A stretch of DNA of 64,000 nt, taken from assembly GCF_023507705.1 (NCBI RefSeq), contig NZ_JALBGD010000004.1, forward strand, positions 124,001 through 188,000, written 5' to 3'. The notes under the pieces are model-generated. The model was not told the origin of the DNA and did not search any database. It saw only the letters and a program-made list of their open reading frames with translations. A program made the translations under genes and the position numbers. Source of the DNA: Stappia sp. WLB 29 (lineage in GTDB: Bacteria; Pseudomonadota; Alphaproteobacteria; Rhizobiales; Stappiaceae). This document shows, in pieces, positions 7,447 to 15,938 of the stretch (the stretch's first letter is position 1; the number at the start of each line of letters is the position of its first letter).

Positions 7447-8109
7447 ATGTCGTTCATGACCATGCTCAGCAACAAGTTCTCCCTGGTCGACCCGGCCATG
7501 GCGCTGCCCGGCCGCAGCGAGCCGATCGTGACCCCGGGCCTCCACACGGTGCTCGGCCGCCCGCTCGACCTTGCCCCCAGTGCGGGCGAGGAAGAGGTGC
7601 TGTTCGGCCTCGGCTGCTTCTGGGGCGCCGAACGCCTGTTCTGGACCATGCCGGGCGTCGTCGTCACCGCGGTCGGCTATGCCGGCGGCCACACGCCGAA
7701 CCCGACCTATCACGAGGTCTGCACGGGCCGCACCGGCCACACGGAAGTGGTGCGGGTGGTCTTCGACACCGCGCGCCTGCCGCGCGAGGAGCTGCTCAAG
7801 GCGTTCTGGGAAGGCCACGACCCGACGCAAGGGATGCGCCAGGGCAACGACACCGGCACCCAGTACCGCTCGGCGATCTACTTCCGTCCGGACAGCGGGA
7901 TGGCGGAGGCGGTGGACGCTTCGCGCGCGAGTTATGCGGCGGCGCTGAAGGCGGCCGGCCACTCGCGCACCATCACCACCGAGATCAAGCCGATGGGCGC
8001 GTTCTACTTCGCCGAGGACTACCACCAGCAGTATCTCGACAAGAACCCCGGCGGCTATTGCGGCCTCGGCGGCACGGGCGTCGCCTGCCCGGCGGGCCTG
8101 ACCGTCTGA
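7447..8109 (+). CDS. msrA: Peptide methionine sulfoxide reductase MsrA
   Basis: A 220-residue cytosolic enzyme that reduces the S-epimer of methionine sulfoxide in proteins and free methionine. The catalytic '[10 protein letters not shown]' lies near residues 55-64, followed by '[19 protein letters not shown]'. The C-terminal '[20 protein letters not shown]' carries the resolving-cysteine region. The N-terminal extension of about 50 residues before the catalytic core is typical of the longer MsrA class. GGAGG five bases before ATG 7447 decides the start over an in-frame ATG 12 bases earlier. A hairpin follows at 8116-8162. Confidence 0.96.
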   Translation: MSFMTMLSNKFSLVDPAMALPGRSEPIVTPGLHTVLGRPLDLAPSAGEEEVLFGLGCFWGAERLFWTMPGVVVTAVGYAGGHTPNPTYHEVCTGRTGHTEVVRVVFDTARLPREELLKAFWEGHDPTQGMRQGNDTGTQYRSAIYFRPDSGMAEAVDASRASYAAALKAAGHSRTITTEIKPMGAFYFAEDYHQQYLDKNPGGYCGLGGTGVACPAGLTV

Positions 8110-8115
8110 CGCGGG

Positions 8116-8167
8116 GCACGGAACGTTGAATGAAAGAGGCGCGCGGGACGGTCGTTCCGTGCGCCTT
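8116..8167 (+). terminator. Probable terminator after msrA
   Basis: GCACGGAACG (8116-8125) pairs perfectly with CGTTCCGTGC (8153-8162), followed by GCCTTTT. The loop of 27 bases is long for an intrinsic terminator, but the position, seven bases after msrA, fits. Confidence 0.5.
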
Positions 8168-8254
8168 TTGGTATCTGCCGCCCGGGGCTCGCTCCTGGCG
8201 CGCGCGCCGTCTTGCCGCTTTGCAAGCGGTGCGGCGGCAGCCCATATTCAGGTC

Positions 8255-9247
8255 ATGTATCCCGAAGCCATCAGACCCGCCATCACCATCGATCCCGCCG
8301 TGCGCGCCAGATACCGCCGGCGCAACCGGTTGCACACGCTCGCGCTGGGCGCAGGGGCGGTGCTGCTGCTGTCGCTGACCGCCTGGACCCTGGCGGGGCC
8401 GCAAGGCGTCTTGTGGGCGGCCGTCGGCGGCTCCCTGTCGGTGATGCTGGCGGCGCGGTTTTCCTCCGCGCTGGTGCTGCAGCTCTACGGCGCGCGCGAG
8501 GTGACGCCCGCCGCCTATCCGCAGGCGCACATGATCGTGCGGCTGCTGGCCGAGCGCGCCGGCCTGCCGCGCATGCCGAGGCTCTATCTGGTGCCGAGCC
8601 GGATGGTGAACGCTTTTTCCACCGGCACCCGCGAGGACAGCGCCATCTGCATCACCGAAGGGCTGCTCGCCCGCCTGACCCCGCGCGAGTTCGTCGGCGT
8701 GATGGCGCATGAGCTCGCCCATGTGGCGCATGGCGACATCCACGTGATGGCGATGGCCGACGTGGTGGCGCGGATGACCGGCATCATGTCGGTGTTCGGC
8801 CTGGTCCTGATGCTGATCAGCCTGCCGGAGGCGCTGGCCGGCGGGGCCTCGGTGCCCTGGGCCGCGGTGCTGCTGCTGCTCGTGGCGCCGACGATCGGAA
8901 CGGCGGTGCAATTGGCCCTGTCGCGCACCCGCGAGTTCGAGGCCGATCTCGGCGCGGCCTCGCTGACCGGCGACCCGGAAGGCCTTGCCAGCGCGCTCAT
9001 GAAGCTGGAGCGCATCCACGGCCGCATGTGGGAGGCGGCGCTGCCGCAGGGCGCGCGCATTCCCGACCCGTCGGTGCTGCGCAGCCATCCGCAGACGGAC
9101 GAGCGGGTGCGGCGGCTGCGCGCGCTGCGGGCCGCGCCCGAGCACTGGCTGGACACGGCCGCAATGCCGCATGTGGCGGGGCGCTCGCCCGTGCCCGATG
9201 CCGGCGCGCCGCGCCGCCGGCTGACCCGCTTCGGCACCTGGTACTGA
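8255..9247 (+). CDS. M48-family (HtpX-like) membrane zinc metalloprotease
   Basis: A 330-residue protein with membrane helices near residues 29-48 and 50-68 and a further hydrophobic pair after the active site (about 180-205 and 210-235). The zinc motif HExxH is in 'VMAHELAHVAHGD', and the third ligand Glu is in 'TREFEADLGAASLTGDP', the EADxxA/G pattern of M48 peptidases. These enzymes degrade misfolded membrane proteins at the inner membrane. ATG 8255 is preferred because residues coded upstream look non-coding and the mature-looking sequence starts at 'MYPEAIRPAITIDP'. It is a relative of HtpX rather than a certain orthologue. Confidence 0.9.
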   Translation: MYPEAIRPAITIDPAVRARYRRRNRLHTLALGAGAVLLLSLTAWTLAGPQGVLWAAVGGSLSVMLAARFSSALVLQLYGAREVTPAAYPQAHMIVRLLAERAGLPRMPRLYLVPSRMVNAFSTGTREDSAICITEGLLARLTPREFVGVMAHELAHVAHGDIHVMAMADVVARMTGIMSVFGLVLMLISLPEALAGGASVPWAAVLLLLVAPTIGTAVQLALSRTREFEADLGAASLTGDPEGLASALMKLERIHGRMWEAALPQGARIPDPSVLRSHPQTDERVRRLRALRAAPEHWLDTAAMPHVAGRSPVPDAGAPRRRLTRFGTWY

Positions 9248-9265
9248 CGCGCCCGGCAGCCCTGC

Positions 9266-10360
9266 TTATTCGGGCAGGCCGAGGAAGCGGAAGGGCTCGG
9301 CCTCGACGAAGGACGCGGTCGCGTCGCCGGAATGGGTGTGCTCCTGGTCCGGCCCCAGGTCGAGCTTGCGCACCGGCGCGCCTTGCGAAAAGTCGAGCTG
9401 CTTCAGGTCCACCCAGAACGTGTTGGGGGTGAGGGCGGATTCGAAGAAGTAGAGCAGCCGCTGGTGGTCGACGACCGTGCGCCAGCGGGTGGAGGAGATG
9501 TTCGGCTGGTCCGGCGTGGTGATGCCGAAGGGCACGGACACGTTGCGGATGACGCTGAAGACGCTGGCGATCGCCCGATTGGGGTCCTCGGGCCGCGGGA
9601 TCGCTCCCACATAGAAGCTCGCCCGCGCGAAGCGGTCGGCGGCGCGGTTGGTGCCGGGCAGGAACACGGTGCCGCCGATGCCGCGCCAGTATTCGGCGAG
9701 CGCCAGCTGCTCGTCGAAGGTCGGCGAGTTGGTCATCACCGTGTAGCGGCGGTTGTGATGGATGACCTGGCGGCCGCCGATATATTCGACGATGGCGCTG
9801 TCGCCGCTGGCATCGGACATGGACAGGTGCAGCGTCGTAAGCCGGTCCTCGCCGGGCACGTTGTCGGTGACGATGGTGAAGGGCTCGGCCTCCAGCGCCG
9901 CGACCGCTTCCGCGACGCTGGCGAAATTGTCGAGCACATACTGGCCCCAGGCGGCGATGGTCAGGCCCGGACGGTCGCCGCCATGCTGGGGATACTCGGA
10001 CTCGGCCAGCCACAGGAGATTGACGGCAAGGCCCTCCTCGTTGACCCCGTCCGTGGTCGACACGTCGTAGCCCGAGGCGATGACGCTGCCGTATTTCGAG
10101 GTCCATTTCAGCGAGTTCGGGCCGGCCTCGCCGCTGCGCTCCATGCCGCGCGGCATCACCCACAGATTGGTGGCGATCTCGCTCTTCCAGTCCATCGACC
10201 GGGCGGTGATCACCGTGTCGCCGGCGCCGTGATAGACGAGGCGGGTGCAGGCCTCGGCAAGGGCGGCACCGCCGGTGGCGAGCAGCGCGGCGAGCGCGAT
10301 ACGCGCGCTCATGCGCGTGCCGAGGCGGCGGGCGCGGGCGGAAAACGGCGTGCGGGGCAT
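9266..10360 (-). CDS. Exported linear-amide C-N hydrolase (choloylglycine hydrolase family)
   Basis: 364 residues. An N-terminal signal peptide ends at 'AALAEA' and the next residue is Cys38 ('CTRLVYHG'). In this Ntn family (penicillin V acylase, bile salt hydrolase) a Cys freed at the N-terminus is the nucleophile, so signal peptidase cleavage would itself create the active site in the periplasm. 'ITARSMDWKSE' (R and D) and 'GVNEEGLAVNLLWL' are further family motifs. The start has GAGAGG nine bases upstream; an internal Met17 is an alternative start that keeps the signal peptide. Substrates could be penicillin V, N-acyl homoserine lactones or other acylamides; the sequence does not decide. 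It stands alone between convergent htpX-like and co-directional SDR genes. Confidence 0.87.
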   Translation of the reverse strand: MPRTPFSARARRLGTRMSARIALAALLATGGAALAEACTRLVYHGAGDTVITARSMDWKSEIATNLWVMPRGMERSGEAGPNSLKWTSKYGSVIASGYDVSTTDGVNEEGLAVNLLWLAESEYPQHGGDRPGLTIAAWGQYVLDNFASVAEAVAALEAEPFTIVTDNVPGEDRLTTLHLSMSDASGDSAIVEYIGGRQVIHHNRRYTVMTNSPTFDEQLALAEYWRGIGGTVFLPGTNRAADRFARASFYVGAIPRPEDPNRAIASVFSVIRNVSVPFGITTPDQPNISSTRWRTVVDHQRLLYFFESALTPNTFWVDLKQLDFSQGAPVRKLDLGPDQEHTHSGDATASFVEAEPFRFLGLPE

Positions 10361-10494
10361 CGGGGATCCTCTCGGCGAGCCTTGTTAGGGGAGGCGAACA
10401 TGCCGCCCCGAAGCGGACGGCCGCCGCCATGGTAGATGGCGGCGGAGAAGTCCGGCAAGCCGGTAAAAACTGCGGTGCGGGAACGGCGTGTCCC

Positions 10495-11307
10495 TTACGG
10501 GGCGACGCAGGTCGCGGTCAGCCCGCCGTCCACCACCAGCTCCTGCGCGGTGATGTAGCGCGCTTCGTCCGAGGCGAGGAACAGCGCCGCGTTGGCGGTG
10601 TCCCAGGCATCGCCCATGCGGCCCATCGGGCACTGCGCATCGCGCCGGGCGATCATCGCTTCCTCCCCGCCATAGGCGGCGGCGAGCGGCTTGCGGATCA
10701 TCGGCGTGTTCATCAACCCCGGCGAGACGCAATTGGCGCGGATGCCGAGCGGCGCATATTGCAGGGCGATGTTGCGGGTGAGCCCGACGATCGCGGCCTT
10801 GGAGGCCGAGTAGGCGGCATAGGGAAAGCCGATATAGCGGGAGGCGGCGATCGAGGCGACGTTGACGATGGCGCCGCTTCGCTGACGCTCCATCACCGGC
10901 AGCACATGCTTGCAGGTGAGGAAGACGCTGGTCTGGTTGATGGCGATCACCCGGTTCCAGCTCTCCTCGGAGGCCTCCACCGGCCCGCCGGTTTCCGAGA
11001 TGCCGACATTGTTGTGCAGGATGTCGATGCGGCCGAAATGGGACAGGCAGGCCTCGACCATCGCCGCGACCTCGGCGGAGTTCGCAACGTCGGCCCGCGC
11101 CGTCTCGCAGGTGCCGCCCTCGGAGCGGATGATGTCGCGGGTCTCGGCCGCCGCACTCTCGTCGCGGTCGACGGCGAGGATGCGCGCGCCGCTGCGCGCG
11201 AAGAGAACCGCCGCCGCCTTGCCGTTGCCCCAGCCCTCTCCCGAGGATCCGGCGCCGACGACGAGGGCAACCTTGCCGGCCAACCGGCCCGCCGAAGTAT
11301 CTGTCAT
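10495..11307 (-). CDS. Short-chain dehydrogenase/reductase (SDR)
   Basis: A 270-residue classical SDR oxidoreductase. The cofactor-binding glycine motif near residues 18-26 is 'GAGSSGEGWGNGKA', slightly expanded compared with GxxxGxG. Asp46 of 'ILAVDRDE' suggests NAD(H) over NADP(H). 'NNVG' replaces the common NNAG. The catalytic Tyr-Lys is in 'YAAYSASKAAIVGL', with the active-site Ser in 'VNVASIAAS'. The C-terminal 'ITAQELVVDGGLTAT' is typical. ATG 11307 is chosen because the homologous domain starts there. It lies downstream of a PhyH-type dioxygenase and a GntR regulator on the same strand, forming a likely catabolic unit of unknown substrate. Confidence 0.92.
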   Translation of the reverse strand: MTDTSAGRLAGKVALVVGAGSSGEGWGNGKAAAVLFARSGARILAVDRDESAAAETRDIIRSEGGTCETARADVANSAEVAAMVEACLSHFGRIDILHNNVGISETGGPVEASEESWNRVIAINQTSVFLTCKHVLPVMERQRSGAIVNVASIAASRYIGFPYAAYSASKAAIVGLTRNIALQYAPLGIRANCVSPGLMNTPMIRKPLAAAYGGEEAMIARRDAQCPMGRMGDAWDTANAALFLASDEARYITAQELVVDGGLTATCVAP

Positions 11308-11423
11308 GTGGAAACCGTCCGTTCTGCTGCCCTGACGTGAAAAGACCGGGGCGGGCTGGGCCCGTCCCGGATCGCAAGGAAGGGCCGGAGCGGATCGCGC
11401 CCGCTCCGGCCTGCCGCGTGCGG

Positions 11424-12224
11424 TTACTCGGCCGCGTCGCGCATGGACAGGGCGTAGCGCTGCAGCGCGTCGTCCTCGACCGGCTCGATCGGCGTGAAAT
11501 CGCGATGGGCGATGTATTCCGGCCGGGTCGGCTTGCGGATCGCGTTGGAGACGGTGGACAGCGTCAGATAGACGATCTTGCGCGGATAGGGGGTGATGTT
11601 GCCCGACGAGCCGTGCACCAGGTTGCCGTGATGGATCAGCAACCCGCCCGCCTTGCCGGTCGGGGCGACGATGCCGCCCTTGGCGGCGAGCTCGGTCACG
11701 GTGTCGTTGTCGAGCGTCCACAGCCCGTAGCTGGTGGTCGTCGTGTCGTATTCGGACTTGAGCTGGCCGTGGGTGTGCGAGCCGGCGATGAGCATGAGCG
11801 GACCGTTGATCGGCAGCACGTCGTCGAGGAACACCGAGATGTTCATCGCCCGCGGCTCGGGCATGCCGTCGTCCTTGTGCCAGGTCGGGAAGTCCTGGTG
11901 CCACTGCCAGACGTCGCCGGTGAAGGCGGCCTTCGCGTTCACCTTGAACTGGTGCATGTACAGCTCTTCGCCGAAGATCTGGCGCACCGGCTCGATGAGG
12001 CGGGGATGGCGGCCGAGCAGGCGGAACGCCTCGTTGTAGGTGTGGCAGGCGAAGGCCGTGCGCGGCGTGCCGTCCTTTTCGCGCCAGATCTCCTTGCGGT
12101 CCTCGTCGAAGATGCCGGCCGCAGCCTCGCGCAGCACCTCGACCTCTTCCGGCGAGAAGGCCTCGGGCAGGAAAAGATAGCCCTGGCGGTTGAATTCGTC
12201 CTGTTGTTCCTGGGTCAGCTTCAT
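11424..12224 (-). CDS. Phytanoyl-CoA dioxygenase (PhyH)-family Fe(II)/2-oxoglutarate oxygenase
   Basis: A 266-residue non-haem iron oxygenase. The metal ligands are visible as H-x-D in 'VWQWHQDFPTWHKDDGMPEP' and the distal His in 'IHHGNLVHGSSGNIT'. The 2-oxoglutarate-binding Arg follows in 'PYPRKIVYL'. It resembles bacterial PhyH proteins that hydroxylate small metabolites (the ectoine hydroxylase EctD is a relative), not the mammalian lipid enzyme. The gene lies between a GntR regulator (28 bases upstream) and an SDR (116 bases downstream). A hydroxylation followed by oxidation of the new alcohol is a reasonable inferred pathway; the substrate is unknown. Confidence 0.88.
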   Translation of the reverse strand: MKLTQEQQDEFNRQGYLFLPEAFSPEEVEVLREAAAGIFDEDRKEIWREKDGTPRTAFACHTYNEAFRLLGRHPRLIEPVRQIFGEELYMHQFKVNAKAAFTGDVWQWHQDFPTWHKDDGMPEPRAMNISVFLDDVLPINGPLMLIAGSHTHGQLKSEYDTTTTSYGLWTLDNDTVTELAAKGGIVAPTGKAGGLLIHHGNLVHGSSGNITPYPRKIVYLTLSTVSNAIRKPTRPEYIAHRDFTPIEPVEDDALQRYALSMRDAAE

Positions 12225-12252
12225 GTGGCGTTCCTCCTCTCGGCCACGACCT

Positions 12253-12948
12253 TCAGGCCGTGTTCTTCAAAACCTGCCTGGCAGTGAGGCGGGCCTCCGT
12301 CTCCTTGCCGGCGTTTTCCGCGTGGGCCCTGGCGGCGTCTTCCGCGGCTCTGTCGCCGGCCGCGATGAGCCGGGCGATCTCGGTGTGGTGGTCCCAGGCG
12401 GATTCCCGGAAGCCGCCGATGTCGAGCACCAGCCGCATCGACCGCATCATGTGCGAGAACTGCGGCTCGAGCGTTTCGGCGATCCGGCGGTTGCCGGACA
12501 TGACGATGACCTGGTTGTGGAAGTCGACGTCGAGCGCGATCCGCTCCGTGACGGGGGTGTCGTCGCCGAAGCTTTCGGCCTGGCGCAGGATCCCGGCGAG
12601 TTTCTCAAGCTCGGCCTCCGGCATGCTCCCCTCGGCGACCCGCGCGGCGGCAAGGCCGGCGGCCAGCCCGTCCAGTGCGGCGCGGACCTGATAGATCTCG
12701 CGAAGATGCGCCGGGTCGATCTCGGTGACCTTGAGCCCCTTGCGCCCCGTCTCCTCCACCAGCCCGTCGCGCTTGAGCAGCTGCAACGCATGGCTGACCG
12801 GCTGGCGCGACACGCCCAGACGTTCGGCAAGCTCCGCCTGGCGAATGCGCTCGCCCGGCGCCAACTCGGCCAGCGCGATGGCCTGGCGCAGCCGCTCGTA
12901 GACGCGGTCCACCAGGATCGGGCTCTGGTCGATGAGTTCCATGGGCAT
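12253..12948 (-). CDS. GntR-family regulator, FadR/FCD subfamily
   Basis: A 231-residue regulator. An N-terminal winged helix-turn-helix ('ELAPGERIRQAELAERLGVS' then 'RQPVSHALQLLKRDGLV') is followed by an all-helical FCD effector domain. That domain carries metal/ligand residues in 'DVDFHNQVIVMSGN', 'FSHMMRSMRL' and 'HHTEIARLI'. ATG 12948 ('MPMELIDQSP') is favoured over an upstream in-frame ATG at 13014, whose extra 22 residues do not match the family. It is the promoter-proximal gene of the cluster with the PhyH oxygenase and SDR and probably controls them, perhaps binding the pathway substrate or product. Confidence 0.9.
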   Translation of the reverse strand: MPMELIDQSPILVDRVYERLRQAIALAELAPGERIRQAELAERLGVSRQPVSHALQLLKRDGLVEETGRKGLKVTEIDPAHLREIYQVRAALDGLAAGLAAARVAEGSMPEAELEKLAGILRQAESFGDDTPVTERIALDVDFHNQVIVMSGNRRIAETLEPQFSHMMRSMRLVLDIGGFRESAWDHHTEIARLIAAGDRAAEDAARAHAENAGKETEARLTARQVLKNTA

Positions 12949-13357
12949 GCCTTGCGTCCTTCCCCTCACGGTCCTTGCGGACATCGCAATGAAGCGCAGC
13001 CGGCGCGAAAGCACCCGGGTCTATCCCGGGGCTGGTTGTGCGGCCTGTCCGGCGCGATGCCGGTACAGGCTGGAGGAACGGCTGCGTCACCGCAATGCGC
13101 CGCAGGTATGACATGGGAGGCCTGTTCGGCACACCCGGTGACGCGCGTTCCGGGACGGACCTGTCCCTGATCTGGCCGATGACGGCCAGCTTCTCCGTAA
13201 CCTCCGGGCGATGGGGCCAACGGAGCCCTGAGTGCCGGTCTCCCGGCGAAACTTCCGGCCGGTTCTTTCCGGCGCTTGGTTGCGAGGCTGTGCCGCAAGC
13301 CGTCTTGCAAGGCCGTCGCCAGAGCGAGGCAGTCGACGGCCGGGGCTCGGCCTACGA

Positions 13358-13439
13358 GGAATTCGGAATTCCAAACTCCGACGAGGTCCACCCTGCCTGA
13401 CGAAACCGGTCCTGTCAACATTTCGGAATTCCGAATTCC
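13358..13439. repeat. 15-base inverted repeat pair built from GGAATTC units
   Basis: GGAATTCGGAATTCC at 13358-13372 is the exact reverse complement of GGAATTCCGAATTCC at 13425-13439, separated by 52 bases. Each arm contains two GAATTC/GAATTCC-like half palindromes, so each is also internally symmetric. In a region of about two thirds G+C these A/T-rich blocks stand out. They could be paired operators or a cruciform; no regulator is assigned. Confidence 0.5.
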
Positions 13440-13937
13440 AAGAAACCATCCGAGCCGCATCCTCAAGCGGCCCCCGGCCGCAGCAGTCCCTTTGGCATCC
13501 TCCCGGACGCAGGCGAAGCCGGAGATCCGGGATCGGCGAGCCGGGGGCCTGTCGGATGCTCTTCCGAGACCTCTTGAGCGCCGTGGCTCGCCGGTCCCGG
13601 CTCGGCGCGGGGGCGCCGTCCGGGAAGACGCGGGGAGAGGGGAAGGGCGGGGTATGCCGCAATGCGCCGCGTGCGGGGATGGTAATTTGCCGGCTCACTT
13701 GCCGGCATGCCGCAGAGGGAGGGTTTGGCGCGAGGCGCCAAGGAGTTGCCCGTGCGGATCGCCGCCAAGGTCCCGGCGCGCAGGACGCGGGAGGAATTTC
13801 CCCAGTCTCCTGCGCGTTGCCTAGCGACGGCTCGGCCGGGACCGGGCACGAGCCGCGACCCGCCCTGGCCGCGGCGGGGCGGCGCCTCTCCGACTTAAAG
13901 GAAACTTCGCCGTCTCAAGGTCTTGACGCGACTGAGA

Positions 13938-13959
13938 TTGTCATCCAGCCTTCATCCAG
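13938..13959 (+). promoter_or_regulatory. Candidate Pho box upstream of phnD
   Basis: TTGTCAT (13938-13944) and CCTTCAT (13949-13955) are each followed by the same four bases CCAG. This is the 7-4-7-4 direct-repeat layout of PhoB sites (consensus CTGTCAT repeats). It lies 62 bases before the phnD start, as expected for phosphate-starvation induction of a phosphonate/phosphite uptake operon. Confidence 0.55.
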
Positions 13960-14021
13960 GACGCCTAACAGACATCCGGTCCAGAACGGATGCACATCGC
14001 GCCCCAGTGGAGGAACGAAAG

Positions 14022-14996
14022 ATGACCATGCACCTGACGAAGCTCGCCGGAGCTGCGAGCGTTGCCGCCTTGCTTGCCGGCCTCATTGCCGCAACGCCCG
14101 CGCAGGCCGAATTCAAGCTCGACAGCCGCTACACCGATGCCGACGGCGACCTGATCGCCGACATCCCGACCGATCCGGCGCAGCAGATCGATCCCTCGAC
14201 GCTGATCTTCGCCTATACCCCGGTCGAGGATCCGGCGGTCTATGCCGAGGCCTGGGCCGACTTCCTGGCCCACATGGAAACCGTCACCGGCAAGAAGGTG
14301 CAGTTCTTCCCGGTCCAGTCGAACGCCGCCCAGATCGAGGCGATGCGCGCCGGCCGCCTGCATATCGCCGGCTTCAACACCGGCTCCAACCCGCTCGCCG
14401 TCGCCTGCGCCGGCTTCCGCCCCTTCACGATGATGGCCAAGGCCGACGGCAGCTTCGGCTACGAGATGGAAATCATCTCCTATCCGGGCTCGGGCATCGA
14501 GAAGCCGGAAGACATCAAGGGCAAGACGCTGGCCTTCACGTCCGAGACGTCGAATTCCGGCTTCAAGGCGCCGTCCGCGCTGCTGAAGGCCGAATACGGC
14601 CTGGTCGCGGGCACCGACTACGAGCCGGCCTTCTCCGGCAAGCACGACAACTCGATCCTCGGCGTCGCCAACAAGGATTATCCGGCAGCCGCCATCGCCA
14701 ACTCCGTCATGCACCGCATGATCGAGCGCGAAGTGATCAAGCCCGAGCAGGTCGTCAGCATCTACAAGTCGCAGACCTTCCCGACCACCGGCTACGGCGT
14801 TGCCTACAACCTGAAGCCGGAGCTGCAGGAGAAGATCAAGGAAGGCTTCGCCACCTTCAAGTGGGAAGGCTCGTCGCTGGAGGAGGAGTTCTCCAAGTCG
14901 GGCGAGGCGCAGTTCATCCCGATCACCTTCAAGGACAACTGGTCCGTCATCCGCCAGATCGACGAGGCGAACGACGTTTCCTACAACTGCCAGTAA
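14022..14996 (+). CDS. phnD: Phosphonate/phosphite-type ABC transporter substrate-binding protein
   Basis: A 324-residue periplasmic receptor. The signal peptide is residues 1-27, ending 'ATPAQA'. The PhnD family region 'TLIFAYTPVEDPAVYAEAW' is followed by 'TVTGKKVQFFPVQSNAAQIE' and 'AGRLHIAGFNTGSNPLAV'. 'SETSNSGFKAPSALL' contains the Ser/Thr-Ser cluster that binds the phosphonate or phosphite oxygens. GGAGG eight bases upstream fixes the start. It is the first gene of phnD-phnC-phnE-phnE. No C-P lyase genes are in the window, so the ligand (phosphonate, phosphite or organophosphate) stays open. A Pho-box-like element lies upstream. Confidence 0.92.
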   Translation: MTMHLTKLAGAASVAALLAGLIAATPAQAEFKLDSRYTDADGDLIADIPTDPAQQIDPSTLIFAYTPVEDPAVYAEAWADFLAHMETVTGKKVQFFPVQSNAAQIEAMRAGRLHIAGFNTGSNPLAVACAGFRPFTMMAKADGSFGYEMEIISYPGSGIEKPEDIKGKTLAFTSETSNSGFKAPSALLKAEYGLVAGTDYEPAFSGKHDNSILGVANKDYPAAAIANSVMHRMIEREVIKPEQVVSIYKSQTFPTTGYGVAYNLKPELQEKIKEGFATFKWEGSSLEEEFSKSGEAQFIPITFKDNWSVIRQIDEANDVSYNCQ

Positions 14997-15009
14997 GACC
15001 GTGACCGGC

Positions 15010-15048
15010 CGGACGGGGCGAGGGGGAGTATCTCCGCCGCCCCGTCCG
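15010..15048 (+). promoter_or_regulatory. Intercistronic hairpin between phnD and phnC
   Basis: An 11-base perfect stem (15010-15020, CGGACGGGGCG, with 15038-15048) lacks a T-run. Such structures after receptor genes usually protect the 3' end of the receptor mRNA or partly terminate it, so that the receptor is made in excess over the ATPase and permeases. Confidence 0.45.
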
Positions 15049-15116
15049 TGTCCGTTGCGCGCTGCCCTGACCCGAAAGACCCGGCCGCCCCGGCCCTCTC
15101 TCCCGCGGACCCTTGC

Positions 15117-15935
15117 ATGCTGACAGTCGAAGCGCTCACCAAGACCTACAAGACCGGCGACAAGGCCCTCAGGTCCGTCAGTTTCACCGTGCCGAAGGGG
15201 CAGGTCGTCGGCCTGATCGGTCCGTCCGGTGCCGGCAAGTCGACCCTGATCCGCTGCATCAACCGCCTGGTCGAGCCGACCGAGGGCCGGGTGCTGCTGA
15301 ACGATCTCGACATCACCGGCCTGCCGGCGCGCGAACTGCGCCGTGCCCGCCGCCGCATCGGCATGATCTTCCAGGAATACGCCCTGGTGGAGCGGCTGAC
15401 GGTGATGGAGAACGTGCTGTCCGGGCGCCTCGGCTATGTCGGTTTCTGGCGCTCCTTCCTGCGCCAGTTTCCCGGCGCGGACGTGGAGAACGCATTTCGC
15501 CTGCTCGACCGGGTCGGCCTGATCGACCATGCGGACAAGCGCGCCGACGCCCTGTCGGGCGGCCAGCGGCAGCGCGTCGGCATCGCCCGCGCCCTTGCCC
15601 AGGATCCGGAGCTGCTGCTGATCGACGAGCCGACCGCCTCGCTCGATCCCAAGACCTCGCGCCAGATCATGCGCCTGATCCTGGAGATCTGCGCCGAGCG
15701 CGGCCTGCCGGCGATCATCAACATCCACGACGTGGTCCTGGCCCAGCAGTTCACCCAGCGCATCATCGGCCTGCGGGCCGGCGAGGTCGTCTTCGACGGC
15801 ACGCCGGACCTGCTCGACGAAAGCGTGCTGACCCGCATCTACGGCGAGGAGGACTGGACCGCCATGCGCCGCGCGGCGGAAGAGGACGACCACGCCGAGC
15901 GCGACGCGGCCGAACGCATGGCCGGGATGGTCTGA
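15117..15935 (+). CDS. phnC: Phosphonate ABC transporter ATP-binding protein
   Basis: A 272-residue ATPase of the PhnC family. Walker A is 'GPSGAGKST' (about residues 37-45), the Q-loop is in '[12 protein letters not shown]', the ABC signature is '[15 protein letters not shown]', Walker B is '[16 protein letters not shown]', and the switch His is in '[10 protein letters not shown]'. It powers import through the two PhnE permeases encoded next. ATG 15117 ('[12 protein letters not shown]') starts at the conserved first strand; the open frame upstream has no homologous residues. phnE follows three bases after the stop. Confidence 0.95.
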   Translation: MLTVEALTKTYKTGDKALRSVSFTVPKGQVVGLIGPSGAGKSTLIRCINRLVEPTEGRVLLNDLDITGLPARELRRARRRIGMIFQEYALVERLTVMENVLSGRLGYVGFWRSFLRQFPGADVENAFRLLDRVGLIDHADKRADALSGGQRQRVGIARALAQDPELLLIDEPTASLDPKTSRQIMRLILEICAERGLPAIINIHDVVLAQQFTQRIIGLRAGEVVFDGTPDLLDESVLTRIYGEEDWTAMRRAAEEDDHAERDAAERMAGMV

Positions 15936-15938
15936 GCC

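Larger units (their letters stand above)
12949..14021. other. Long intergenic region between GntR cluster and phn operon
   Basis: Roughly 1.07 kb in which no frame gives a recognisable product; the open frames are Arg/Pro/Gly-rich and lack ribosome binding sites. It holds a 15-base inverted repeat pair at 13358-13439 and a Pho-box-like element at 13938-13959 just before phnD. It may contain an uncharacterised small RNA or a dead gene, but nothing specific can be supported. Confidence 0.5.
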
